A stretch of DNA of 64,000 nucleotides, taken from positions 37,241 through 101,240 of the forward strand of contig NZ_VDND01000014.1 in assembly GCF_007665395.1 (NCBI RefSeq). Direction: 5' to 3'. The position numbers and the translations under genes are program-made. Positions within the stretch are counted from its first letter, which is position 1; each line of letters opens with the position of its first letter. The notes beneath the pieces are model-generated. The model was not told the origin of the DNA. It ran no database searches and worked only from the letters and a program-made list of their open reading frames with translations. The DNA is from Pseudomonas oryzihabitans (GTDB lineage: Bacteria; Pseudomonadota; Gammaproteobacteria; Pseudomonadales; Pseudomonadaceae). Positions 16,541-24,294 of this stretch are shown here, in pieces.

Positions 16541-17815
16541 TCAGGCCGGCTGTAGCGACCAACCCAGCCCGTCTCGCGCTTCGCGTACCTCTGCCAGCAG
16601 GTCGTGCTGCCACAGCCAGTCAAAACGCCTGGCCAAGGTCTGCCCCAGCAGAGCGTCGTCCTGGCCGGTTGCCCGGTCGCGATACTCGTAGAGTTCGCCG
16701 GCCTCCCAGGAGGTGCGCTGGGTATGGCAGGCGCGGGGCAGGCGCCAGCGCTGGTAAGCCTGGAGCACCTGGTCGAGGTTGCCCCGCGTCAGCTGCGGAT
16801 CGACCAGCAGTTCGCGCAGGAACCAGGCATCTTCCAGGCCCTGGCCGGCCCCAGCGCCCTGGTGCGGCAGCATGGCGTGGGCGGCGTCGCCGAGCAGCGC
16901 GGCGCGGCCGTGCACGTAATAGGGCAGTTCCTCGATGTCGTGCAGGGCCCAGAGCGTCGGCGCTTCGATGGCCTCCACCAGGGTCCGGGCCGCCAGCCCC
17001 CAGTCGGCGAAGGCCGCGCCCACCTCGGCGCGACTGGCACCGCGTACCCAGGGCTGGTCCACCGGCCAGACCCTGGTGCGCGGCTGGGCGGTGAGGAAGG
17101 CAACGATATTGATGATCCGCCCCTGCTTGATGGGGAAGGTGAGGATATGGCCGTCCTGGGCCAGGTACATCTGCGGTACGTCGAGCAGGTGCTGGTCGAG
17201 TCCGGCGGCGTGAAAGCGCTCGCGCAACAGCTCGCGCTCCACCAGACCGCGATAGGCGACGCTGCCGGTGAAGCGCGGCCCCGTGTCGCTCAGGCCGTGG
17301 CCGGCCAGGACCGACGCGCGCAGGCCGGACTTGATGCCGTCGGCGGCCAGCACCAGATCGCAGTGATGGCGACTGCCGTCGGTGAAGCTCAGGGTGACGC
17401 CCGAGGCGTCCTGGTGCAGGCCGCAGGCACGCTTGCCGAACACGGCCAGGCCCGCGGGCAGCCGGCGCGCCAGGGCGTCGAGGAAATCGGCGCGGTGGAT
17501 GGAAGACTGGCCGACGCCCGGCGCCAGGGTGGCGCCCAGGTAGCTGGCGTCGCTGCCTCGGCGCCACTCGAACCAGACGTCCTGCCAGGGCTCGGGGGTG
17601 CGGTCGGCGAGCGCCTGGTAGGGCTCAGCCATGCCCAGCCCGGCCAGGGCCCGCACGGCATTGGCGCCGAAGGACACCCCGGCGCCGATCTCGCCGAAGG
17701 CCGGCGCGGATTCGAACAGGGTGACCTTGAGGTGCGAGGCGTCCTTCAGGCCGAGGGCCAGGCCGACGCCGGCGATGCCGCCACCGACGATGGCGACGTT
17801 GAGGGGAGCGTTCAT
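16541..17815 (-). CDS. nahG: Salicylate 1-monooxygenase (salicylate hydroxylase)
   Basis: FAD-dependent class A flavoprotein monooxygenase that converts salicylate, NADH and O2 to catechol and CO2. The 424-residue protein shows the FAD motif IVGGGIAGVGLAL (from residue 9), the DG motif AADGIKS and the GD motif ALLGDAAHAMLPHQGAGAGQ. By memory of NahG/SalA sequences it resembles them over long stretches, for example DVWFEWRRGSDASYLGAT. GAGGAAAT precedes the ATG. It follows the hydrolase gene by 26 bases. Catechol would need cat genes, which are not in this window, before reaching the beta-ketoadipate pathway. Confidence 0.9.
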   Translation of the reverse strand: MNAPLNVAIVGGGIAGVGLALGLKDASHLKVTLFESAPAFGEIGAGVSFGANAVRALAGLGMAEPYQALADRTPEPWQDVWFEWRRGSDASYLGATLAPGVGQSSIHRADFLDALARRLPAGLAVFGKRACGLHQDASGVTLSFTDGSRHHCDLVLAADGIKSGLRASVLAGHGLSDTGPRFTGSVAYRGLVERELLRERFHAAGLDQHLLDVPQMYLAQDGHILTFPIKQGRIINIVAFLTAQPRTRVWPVDQPWVRGASRAEVGAAFADWGLAARTLVEAIEAPTLWALHDIEELPYYVHGRAALLGDAAHAMLPHQGAGAGQGLEDAWFLRELLVDPQLTRGNLDQVLQAYQRWRLPRACHTQRTSWEAGELYEYRDRATGQDDALLGQTLARRFDWLWQHDLLAEVREARDGLGWSLQPA

Positions 17816-17841
17816 GGGATTTCCTCGCGCAGGGCCCGCCG

Positions 17842-18567
17842 CTAGTCGCGGCCGGCCAGGTGGATGGCTTCGGCCAGGACATTGGGCCGGGTGAAGAGCA
17901 CCTCGTGGCTACCGGCCAGGGACACCAGGCGATAGCCGCCGAGGCGCTCGCTCAGGCGGGGATGCCAGCCGTACTGGCCGGGTGGCAGGGCCACGTCGTC
18001 CTGGGCATAGAGCCAGCTGCGTGGGATCGGCAAGCCGTCGAAGGTCTTCAGCGGCACGGCGTCGAAGTGACTGCGCGCCGGGGTCGGGGTGAGGTACTCG
18101 GCGTAGACGGCCTGGGCCTGTTCCAGGCTGGCGTCGCCAATGAAGGCGTCGCGGAACACCGGGAAGGGCAGCATGAGGCCGCCATCGGGTTGCTCCAGCT
18201 GGCGCCACAGAGCCTGGTAGTGCGGCGGCACCAGGTCGAACAGCGCCTCGCCGTCGCGCAGGACGAAGGCGTTGTGGAACACCAGGCGCTTGAGCCGCGC
18301 GGTCTCGATCTCGGCCAGACTCTGCAGCACGGTGCCGCCCCAGCTGTGGCCGAGGGCGACCACGTCACGCAGGTCGTGGCGGCGTACGTAGTCGACCAGG
18401 GAGTCCACGCAATCGGCGTGGCTGGCCGCCAGATCAGCGCCGTGACCGTGGCCGGCCAGGGTCGGGGTATGCACCTCGGCCCCCTGGGCGCGCAGGGCCT
18501 GGGCGACGCCGTCCCAGGCACGACCGTCGTGCCAGGAACCATGGATCAGCAGGTAGGTGGTGGTCAT
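17842..18567 (-). CDS. Alpha/beta-hydrolase, probable salicylate-ester esterase (SalE-like)
   Basis: A 241-residue cytosolic alpha/beta-hydrolase of the plant methylesterase/hydroxynitrile-lyase-like group. The oxyanion-type start is LLIHGSWHDGRAW, the nucleophile Ser75 lies in LGHSWGG, Asp in AQDDVALPP and His in AGSHEVLF. Sandwiched between a FadL-type porin and salicylate hydroxylase, it most plausibly frees salicylate from esters such as methyl salicylate, by analogy with the Acinetobacter sal cluster (salE). Its TAGGAGGA ribosome site overlaps the upstream stop codon, so translation is coupled. The substrate is inferred, not shown. Confidence 0.7.
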   Translation of the reverse strand: MTTTYLLIHGSWHDGRAWDGVAQALRAQGAEVHTPTLAGHGHGADLAASHADCVDSLVDYVRRHDLRDVVALGHSWGGTVLQSLAEIETARLKRLVFHNAFVLRDGEALFDLVPPHYQALWRQLEQPDGGLMLPFPVFRDAFIGDASLEQAQAVYAEYLTPTPARSHFDAVPLKTFDGLPIPRSWLYAQDDVALPPGQYGWHPRLSERLGGYRLVSLAGSHEVLFTRPNVLAEAIHLAGRD

Positions 18568-18579
18568 GGGATCGTCCTC

Positions 18580-19773
18580 CTAGAAGCGGTAGCCAATGCC
18601 GAGATTGAGATAGGAAACGTCGGTGCCGACGGTGATGCCCTGGCTGGCGCCGCTGCCTTTGAGCCGGTCATTGACCGCATAGAGATAGCTGCCGGTGACC
18701 TCCCAGCCGTTGCCCAGCCGGTAGCTGGCGCCGAGGCTGTAGTGGTCGTACTGGGCCAGCGGGGCCAGGGTGGCGAAGGTGGCTTCGCTGCTGGGAATGA
18801 AGTGATTGGAGAAGGAGGCGCCGGCGCGCAGCGTCCACTGCGCGTTCACCTCGTAGCTGGCGCCGAAACGCAGGATTTTCTGGTCGCGCCAGCCGAAGCC
18901 GGGGCCGTCGCTGGCGCCCAGTGGACCGCCCTCGGTGAGGCGATTGCCATAGGCCCGCTCGCCAGACCAGTTGATCCACAAGGCATCGGCGGCCAGGGTC
19001 AGCTGGGGCGTGGCCTTGAATGCCAGGCCAATACCGGCCTGCTGCGGCAGATTCAGGCGACCGTCCGGCAAGAGGCCGCGATAGCGCTCCAGGCGCTGGA
19101 ACCATAGGGGGCTGGCGTAGCTGACGCCCAGGCTGAGGCGGTCGCTCAGGGCACCCTGGTAGCCCAGGGCGAAGCCGCCGCCATAGGCCTTGTCGGCCCC
19201 CGGACTGGCGAAGCCGAAGCCTTCCAATCCGGCGATGTCCAGGCGCTGGTAGGCCAGTCGCGGCGAGAAGCCCAGGTAATGCCCGGGAGCCAGGCGCCAG
19301 GTGACGGTGGGCGCCAGCACCACCTGCTGCAGGCTGGACTTGAGGTCGTGGCTGCCGAACACCGGTTCGCCGTAGTCCAGGGCGATGCCCTGGCCGAACA
19401 CCGAGAGACCGGCGCTTAGATCCGCGTTGATGACCCGGTTGAAGCCGCCGGTGGGCACGGCCACCACTGCGTTGTCGGCGTAGTGGTTGCTACCGACCTC
19501 GGTGCGGATCGGCGCCCGCAACAGGGTCAGGTCGGCGTCGAAGCGATCGCCCAGCAAGGCCATGCCGGCGGGGTTGTTGGCGGACGCGGCGGCATCCTGT
19601 GGCAGGGCGATGGAAACGCCGGCCATGCCCATGGCCTTGGCGCCATAGGCCGGCAACCGGACGCCGTTGTTGGCCTGGGCCGGCAGACTGGCCAGCCCGG
19701 CGCCGAGACTCAGCAGCAGGGAGGATGCGAGGGGCAGGACCGCGCCGGGGGAGAGCGAGACTGTCTTGGACAT
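18580..19773 (-). CDS. FadL/TodX-family outer-membrane hydrocarbon porin (SalD-like)
   Basis: A 397-residue precursor with a signal peptide ending near LPAQA and the FadL start NNGVRLPAYGAKAMGMAGV. The ASANNPAGMALL segment and a C-terminal aromatic GIGYRF complete a 14-strand barrel of the FadL/XylN type, which passes hydrophobic compounds laterally through the outer membrane. I chose MSKTVSL at 19773 because the upstream codons do not look like a signal peptide. An AACAACAA motif lies 15 bases before it. It is first in a three-gene run with the hydrolase and salicylate hydroxylase, matching salD in Acinetobacter; the ligand is probably a salicylate ester. Confidence 0.82.
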   Translation of the reverse strand: MSKTVSLSPGAVLPLASSLLLSLGAGLASLPAQANNGVRLPAYGAKAMGMAGVSIALPQDAAASANNPAGMALLGDRFDADLTLLRAPIRTEVGSNHYADNAVVAVPTGGFNRVINADLSAGLSVFGQGIALDYGEPVFGSHDLKSSLQQVVLAPTVTWRLAPGHYLGFSPRLAYQRLDIAGLEGFGFASPGADKAYGGGFALGYQGALSDRLSLGVSYASPLWFQRLERYRGLLPDGRLNLPQQAGIGLAFKATPQLTLAADALWINWSGERAYGNRLTEGGPLGASDGPGFGWRDQKILRFGASYEVNAQWTLRAGASFSNHFIPSSEATFATLAPLAQYDHYSLGASYRLGNGWEVTGSYLYAVNDRLKGSGASQGITVGTDVSYLNLGIGYRF

Positions 19774-19788
19774 GGCGGTGCGCTCGAG

Positions 19789-19796
19789 TTGTTGTT
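19789..19796 (-). promoter_or_regulatory. Crc/Hfq-type CA motif before the FadL-type porin gene
   Basis: Minus strand AACAACAA, exact AANAANAA, 15 bases before the ATG of the first gene of the salicylate run. The distance equals that at pcaK. This is consistent with catabolite repression of the whole operon by blocking the first cistron. Confidence 0.55.
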
Positions 19797-19908
19797 GTAG
19801 GAGCGTTGTCGCTTGGCGGGGCGCCGTGGCGCCCCTGGTGTCCATGCTCGTCTTCCCCGACCGTTGCCACTATCCCGCCGCTGCACGGGATTATCCGTTC
19901 GCTGCCGT

Positions 19909-20865
19909 CTAGCTCGAGCGTCCGCGCCAGGTAGCCGACGGCGATTCGCCGAAACGCGCCCTGTAGTGCTGGGCGAAACGGCCCAGGTGTAGGAAGCCAT
20001 GGGCCAGGGCCACTTCGGTCACGCTGCGCGCCGCGGCACGCGGATCGAGCAGCGTCGCGCGGGCCCGCTCCAGCCGGCGCCGACGGACGAATTCCAGCGG
20101 TGCACAACCGACCTCCCGCTGGAACAGGCCGTACAGGGCGCGCTCGCTGAGGTGCACCTGGGCGGCCAACTGGCGTGGGCTGAGCTCGTCACCAAGGTGC
20201 GCCTCCAGATAGTCGAGCAATTGGGTGAAACGGCCGCAGGGTTCGGGCCGGTCGACCTGGGGCTTTAGATTGCTCGGCAGTTGCAGCAGCAACTTGGCCA
20301 CCAGGATCTGCAGATAGGGCTCGTGGAGGCCGTTGGGCAGACTCTCCTCGGCTTCATGGCAGATCAGCGCCAGCAGATCGAGGATGTCCTCGGAGGGACG
20401 CTGCGCCACGGGCCGGACGAAACGGATGCCCGTGGCCGGCAGCGTCCAGCCCTGCGCCTGGCAAACGCGCTCGAGCAGCGTCACCGGGAGCTTGACGATG
20501 AATTTCTCGCAATTGTCGGAATAGACCAGGTCCACCGGCTCGCGGGGATTGAGCAGCATCAGCTCACCTGGTCCATAGCAGCGCGCATCCTCGTGGCCCT
20601 GCCACAGGCAGCGACCCCGCAAGAGAATCTGCAGGTGGTAGCGGTCGTCCCACGCCGGCGCCAGGATGCGTACCTGGCCGGCATAGTGCAGCCGGCAGAG
20701 GTCGAGGGCGGCGAAACTGCGATGGGCAAGGCTGGCCTGGGCGATGGCATCGCGGGAAATTTGCAGGCGATGGCTACCCAGGTGGCGACCGACGTATTCC
20801 GAGACCTGGCCGGGAGCGCAGGCCGCGAAGACCCGACTCCGCTCGCTCAGCAAGACCCTGTCCAT
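19909..20865 (-). CDS. AraC/XylS-family transcriptional activator, BenR/XylS-like
   Basis: A 318-residue regulator with an N-terminal cupin-type effector domain and a C-terminal double helix-turn-helix (about 215-315, LSPRQLAAQVHLSERALYGLFQREVG). The N-terminal half closely resembles XylS and BenR, for example CLWQGHEDARCYGPGELMLLNP and SDNCEKFIVKLPV. Those proteins respond to benzoates, and XylS also to salicylate. It is the obvious candidate activator of the adjacent salicylate operon, replacing the LysR-type NahR/SalR found in other salicylate clusters. AGGAGT lies 9 bases before the ATG, and a CA motif directly precedes that ribosome site. Confidence 0.82.
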   Translation of the reverse strand: MDRVLLSERSRVFAACAPGQVSEYVGRHLGSHRLQISRDAIAQASLAHRSFAALDLCRLHYAGQVRILAPAWDDRYHLQILLRGRCLWQGHEDARCYGPGELMLLNPREPVDLVYSDNCEKFIVKLPVTLLERVCQAQGWTLPATGIRFVRPVAQRPSEDILDLLALICHEAEESLPNGLHEPYLQILVAKLLLQLPSNLKPQVDRPEPCGRFTQLLDYLEAHLGDELSPRQLAAQVHLSERALYGLFQREVGCAPLEFVRRRRLERARATLLDPRAAARSVTEVALAHGFLHLGRFAQHYRARFGESPSATWRGRSS

Positions 20866-20884
20866 AGACGGTACTCCTGACGGC

Positions 20885-20892
20885 TTGTTGTT
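20885..20892 (-). promoter_or_regulatory. Crc/Hfq-type CA motif before the XylS-like regulator
   Basis: Minus strand AACAACAA, exact AANAANAA, 19 bases before the ATG and just upstream of AGGAGT. In P. putida, Crc is known to act on regulator genes such as benR and xylS, so this location has precedent. Confidence 0.5.
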
Positions 20893-20946
20893 ATGCCCTC
20901 AGGATGCGCAGCGGTGCGCCAGGCTGTCCAATATCCGGCAGGTGCA

Positions 20947-20971
20947 GCGCCATACCCTGAAGGTATGGCGC
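20947..20971. repeat. Perfect 10-bp inverted repeat between pcaR and the XylS-like gene
   Basis: GCGCCATACC and GGTATGGCGC separated by 5 bases, within the 134-base gap after pcaR. No T-run follows on either strand. It could be a weak terminator for pcaR or an operator in the promoter of the AraC-type gene; the sequence does not decide. Confidence 0.6.
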
Positions 20972-20999
20972 CAGCCGCTCTGAGGCAGCTATTTCGGCA

Positions 21000-21854
21000 C
21001 TAGTGAAACAGCCGAGTGCTCAATTCCTGGCTGGCCGCCAGCAGCACCGGCAGGAATCTCGTCTCCAGCTCCTGGCGGCTGACCCGGCTGGCGTGGGTGC
21101 CGACATTGAGCGCCGCCAGCACCTGGCCGGCGGCATCGCGCAGGGGTACCGCCAGGGATCTCAGCCCCACTTCCAATTCCTGGTCGACCACCACGTAGCC
21201 CTGCTGGCGTACCTGGCCCAGGCAGTCGATGAGCGCTGGCGGCTGGTAGAGGGTGCGGCTGGTCTTGGCCTGCAGATCGGCGTGCTCCAGGTAGTCGTGC
21301 AGGGCGGCATCGTCCAGGGCGGCGAGCAGGATGCGGCCCATGGAGGTGCAATAGGCCGGCAACCGGCTGCCGACGCTGAGGTCCACCGAGATCAGCCGCT
21401 GCGGCGTGGCCGAGCGAGCGATATAGAGGATCTCGTCACCCTCCAGGGTGGCCATGGAACAGGCCTCGTGCAGCTGTTCGCTGAGGCGGTCGAGCACCGG
21501 CTGGGCGGTGACCGCCAGCGGCGTGGACGACAGATAGGCGTGGCCAAGGGTCAGCACCTTGGGCAGCAGCGAATAGGTGCGGCCATCGGTGGTGACGTAG
21601 CCCAGTTTCATCAGGGTATGCAGGCAGCGCCGCACCGCCGCGCGCGGGATCTCGGTGCGGTGGCTGATCTGGGCGATGGTCAGCTGGCGCTTGCGTTCTT
21701 GGAAGGCGTGGATCACCGCCAGGCCACGCGCCAGGGAGGTCATGAAATTCGGGTCGCCGGCGAAGGCTTCGATGCGCTTGGCCGGCGAGGCGATGATCGG
21801 CGGCGCCGCCAACGGCGGTAGCCCCGTGGCATGAGCGGTGCGGTTATCGTCCAT
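21000..21854 (-). CDS. pcaR: IclR-family regulator PcaR
   Basis: A 284-residue IclR-family protein: winged helix-turn-helix at about 36-100 (SLARGLAVIHAFQERKRQLT, RTEIPRAAVRRCLHTLMKLG) and C-terminal IclR effector domain (about 120-280). PcaR in P. putida activates pca genes with beta-ketoadipate and represses its own gene. The N-terminal AGDPNFMTSLARGL segment is characteristic of the PcaR/PobR/PcaU branch. GAGGA precedes the ATG. A paired operator of the pcaI type lies 27-55 bases upstream, consistent with autoregulation. It is next to the salicylate module rather than the pca operon. Confidence 0.88.
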   Translation of the reverse strand: MDDNRTAHATGLPPLAAPPIIASPAKRIEAFAGDPNFMTSLARGLAVIHAFQERKRQLTIAQISHRTEIPRAAVRRCLHTLMKLGYVTTDGRTYSLLPKVLTLGHAYLSSTPLAVTAQPVLDRLSEQLHEACSMATLEGDEILYIARSATPQRLISVDLSVGSRLPAYCTSMGRILLAALDDAALHDYLEHADLQAKTSRTLYQPPALIDCLGQVRQQGYVVVDQELEVGLRSLAVPLRDAAGQVLAALNVGTHASRVSRQELETRFLPVLLAASQELSTRLFH

Positions 21855-21880
21855 CGACCCTATCCTCGGCAGGCTTTTGG

Positions 21881-21909
21881 CCGATTATCGAGCGAAGGGG
21901 CGATCATCG
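21881..21909 (-). promoter_or_regulatory. Paired PcaR-type operator upstream of pcaR
   Basis: CGATTATCG (21882-21890) and the one-mismatch CGATCATCG (21901-21909) lie 19 bases apart, the same geometry as at pcaI and pcaK. Position 27-55 bases before the pcaR start suits autorepression. It could also affect the divergent Mpo1-like gene. Confidence 0.7.
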
Positions 21910-21995
21910 CAATGGCAACCGTCTCGGACCCGGCAGACAGAACGACCGCCCAGGTGCATGCTGGAGCTCCTACCCGCCGCCTGGGCAGCCTGCCG

Positions 21996-22514
21996 ATGAA
22001 GACCCTGGAAGAGCATCTCAGCCAATACGCCCGCTATCACCGCGATCCGCGCAACATCGCCAGTCATTTTCCCGGCATCCTGCTGATCGTCCTGGCGGTG
22101 GCCAGCCTGCTGTCCCGCCCGGTTTTCAGCCTGGCGGGCTGGCCGCTGTCACCCGCCGTGGAGGTCGCTGGCGCGGTGGCGATCTTCTATCTGCGCCTGG
22201 ATCGTCCGCTCGGGCTGCTGATGACCGCCCTGCTCGCCCTGGCCCTCTGGCTAGGCGCCCTGCTGGCGGCCCGGACCACAGCACTATGGCTGGCCTGGGG
22301 CCTGGGTCTGTTCGTAGCGGGCTGGGCCATCCAGTTCGTCGGGCACCACTACGAAGGACGCAAGCCCGCCTTTCTCGACGACCTCGCCGGACTGGCCATC
22401 GGCCCGCTGTTCATCGTCGTGGAGCTGGTCTTCATGCTGGGCGGACGCCCGGCGCTGAAGCGGGTGATCGACGAGAGCGCCGGCCCGGTGCGGCGCCGTC
22501 AGCCCAGCCGATAG
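21996..22514 (+). CDS. Mpo1-like/DUF962 membrane protein
   Basis: A 172-residue protein starting MKTLEEHLSQYARYHRDPRNI, with four hydrophobic helices and the family histidines in YHRDPRNIASHF and QFVGHHYEGRKPAF. Yeast Mpo1 of this family is a dioxygenase acting on 2-hydroxy fatty acids; bacterial members are uncharacterised. I chose this ATG because it matches where the family begins; in-frame ATGs at 21912 and 21831 lack family sequence. The last 16 bases overlap the end of the convergent ABC ATPase gene. Confidence 0.7.
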   Translation: MKTLEEHLSQYARYHRDPRNIASHFPGILLIVLAVASLLSRPVFSLAGWPLSPAVEVAGAVAIFYLRLDRPLGLLMTALLALALWLGALLAARTTALWLAWGLGLFVAGWAIQFVGHHYEGRKPAFLDDLAGLAIGPLFIVVELVFMLGGRPALKRVIDESAGPVRRRQPSR

Positions 22515-23263
22515 CGGATCGTCGGCCGGACCTCCGGGCCGTCCAGACTGACCTCGGCCCTCACCCCCCACACCTGTTGGATCAGCTCGGCCGTCAGCAC
22601 CTCGGCCGGGGTGCCCTCGGCGACCAGGCGCCCGTCCCTGAGCACCGCCAGGCGGTCACAGAACAGCGCGGCCAGGTTGAGGTCGTGGATGGCCAGCACG
22701 CAGGTGGCCGGCAGACGGCGGACCAGGTCGAGGATCTCCAGCTGGTGCTGGATATCCAGATGGTTGGTGGGTTCGTCGAGCAGGAGTTCGCTGGGCTCCT
22801 GGGCCAGGGCGCGAGCGATCTGGGCGCGCTGGCGTTCGCCGCCAGAGAGGCTGGGCCAACGACGACTGGCCTTGTCGGCCAGCCCGACCTGGGCCAGGGC
22901 GCGCTGGCAGACCTCGGCGTCGCGGGCGCTCCAGGCGTCGAGCAGGCCACGATGGGGCGTGCGGCCCAGGCGCACCACCTCGGCCACCGAGAGATCGGCC
23001 TCGGTGCCGGCCTGCTGCTCCACCAGCGCGACCCGGCGCGCCAGGTCGCGGCGGCGCAGCAGCTTCAGCGGCGTCTCGTCGAGGCTGACCCTGCCCTCCT
23101 CCGGCCGCCGCAGGCCGGCCAGCAGCCGCAACAGGCTGGACTTGCCCGAGCCGTTGGGGCCGAGCAGCCCGAGCACGCCGCCGGGCGGCACCGCGAGGGT
23201 CACCCCGCGCAGGATCGGCTGGCCACCGGCGCTCCAGGCCACGTCGCGCGCGGCCAGACTCAT
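22499..23263 (-). CDS. BtuD-type ABC transporter ATP-binding protein
   Basis: A 254-residue ATPase of the cobalamin/iron-chelate class: Walker A LLGPNGSGKSS, Q-loop in VALVEQQAGTEAD, signature LSGGERQRAQIARAL, Walker B ELLLDEPTNHLD and switch LAIHDLN. It overlaps the permease by 4 bases, the third gene of an operon headed by a cobalamin riboswitch. Vitamin B12 or another corrinoid is therefore the likely cargo. Its 3' end overlaps the convergent Mpo1-like gene. Confidence 0.85.
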   Translation of the reverse strand: MSLAARDVAWSAGGQPILRGVTLAVPPGGVLGLLGPNGSGKSSLLRLLAGLRRPEEGRVSLDETPLKLLRRRDLARRVALVEQQAGTEADLSVAEVVRLGRTPHRGLLDAWSARDAEVCQRALAQVGLADKASRRWPSLSGGERQRAQIARALAQEPSELLLDEPTNHLDIQHQLEILDLVRRLPATCVLAIHDLNLAALFCDRLAVLRDGRLVAEGTPAEVLTAELIQQVWGVRAEVSLDGPEVRPTIRYRLG

Positions 23264-24294
23264 CGGACCTCCCGCGCGCGATAGAGGATGAAAGCGAAGG
23301 CCGGCGCCCCGACCAGGGCGGTGACCACGCCGATGGGCAGGGTCTGCTTGGCCACCAGGGTGCGGGCAACGATGTCGGCCAGCACCATGAACAGGGCGCC
23401 GATCAGGGCGCAGGCGGGCAGCAGCCGACCATGCCCCGGACCGACCAGGAAGCGCGCCACATGGGGGATCACCAGGCCGACGAAGCCCACCGCTCCGACC
23501 AGGCTGACCAGGCAGGCGGTGATCAGGCCGGTGACCGCCAGGAGCAACAGGCGCAGTGGGCCCACCGCCACGCCGAGGCTGGCGGCGGCGTCCTCGCCGA
23601 AGGCGAAGGCGTCCAGCGCCCGGGCGCAGGCCAGGCACACCAGCAGGCCGCCGAGGACCACGGCGCCGGCCAGCCAGACATCCGGCCAGCGCACCCCGGA
23701 CAGGCTGCCGAGCAGCCAGAACATCACGCTGCGCGCCTGCTCGGCGTTGGCTGCGGTGGCGACGATGTAGGCGGTCAGGGCGTTGAACAGCTGGGAGGCG
23801 GCGACCCCGGCGAGGATGATGCGGGTGCTGCCACCGCTGCCGAGGAAGGGCAGCACCACGGTGAAGGCCAGCAGGGCGCCGAGGAAGGCGCCCAGGGAGA
23901 CCCCGAGCACACCCCCGCCGACGCCCAGCAGCATCACCAGCACCGCGCCGGTGGAAGCGCCGGCCGACAGTCCCAGCACATAGGGTTCGGCCAGGGCGTT
24001 GCGCAACAGCGCCTGGAGGATGGCCCCCGAGACCGCCAGGCCCGCCCCGCAGCAGGCGGCCACCAGGGCGCGGCTGAAGCGGTATTCCCAGACGATGCCC
24101 TGGACGATGCGCTCCACCGGATAGGGCCCCAGGCCGAGGCCATTGGCGATGGCCTGCAGGCTGGTCAAGGGGGCGATGGGCATCTCGCCGAAGGAGGCCG
24201 CGAACACCACGCTGGCGGCCAGCGCCAGCACGGCGGCCAGGCCCAGCAGCCAGCGCCAGGGCCGGGCGCCTGCGGCCGCCAGGGGCAGGCTCAT
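23260..24294 (-). CDS. BtuC/FecCD-type ABC transporter permease
   Basis: Permease of 344 residues with about ten transmembrane helices and the family motifs SGAILQALLRNALAEPYVLG and VGFVGLVIPHVARF. Four-base overlaps couple it to the binding-protein gene upstream and the ATPase gene downstream. It is distinct from the other FecCD permease at 12732-13790, which has no riboswitch. The B12 assignment rests on the upstream riboswitch and the adjacent cob genes. Confidence 0.88.
   Translation of the reverse strand: MSLPLAAAGARPWRWLLGLAAVLALAASVVFAASFGEMPIAPLTSLQAIANGLGLGPYPVERIVQGIVWEYRFSRALVAACCGAGLAVSGAILQALLRNALAEPYVLGLSAGASTGAVLVMLLGVGGGVLGVSLGAFLGALLAFTVVLPFLGSGGSTRIILAGVAASQLFNALTAYIVATAANAEQARSVMFWLLGSLSGVRWPDVWLAGAVVLGGLLVCLACARALDAFAFGEDAAASLGVAVGPLRLLLLAVTGLITACLVSLVGAVGFVGLVIPHVARFLVGPGHGRLLPACALIGALFMVLADIVARTLVAKQTLPIGVVTALVGAPAFAFILYRAREVR

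Noticed and set aside
16541..17815. 4-hydroxybenzoate 3-monooxygenase (PobA) as identity of the flavoprotein
   Set aside because: Motifs and long stretches fit salicylate hydroxylase (DVWFEWRRGSDASYLGAT, AMLPHQGAGAGQ) rather than PobA, and the length is also longer than PobA.
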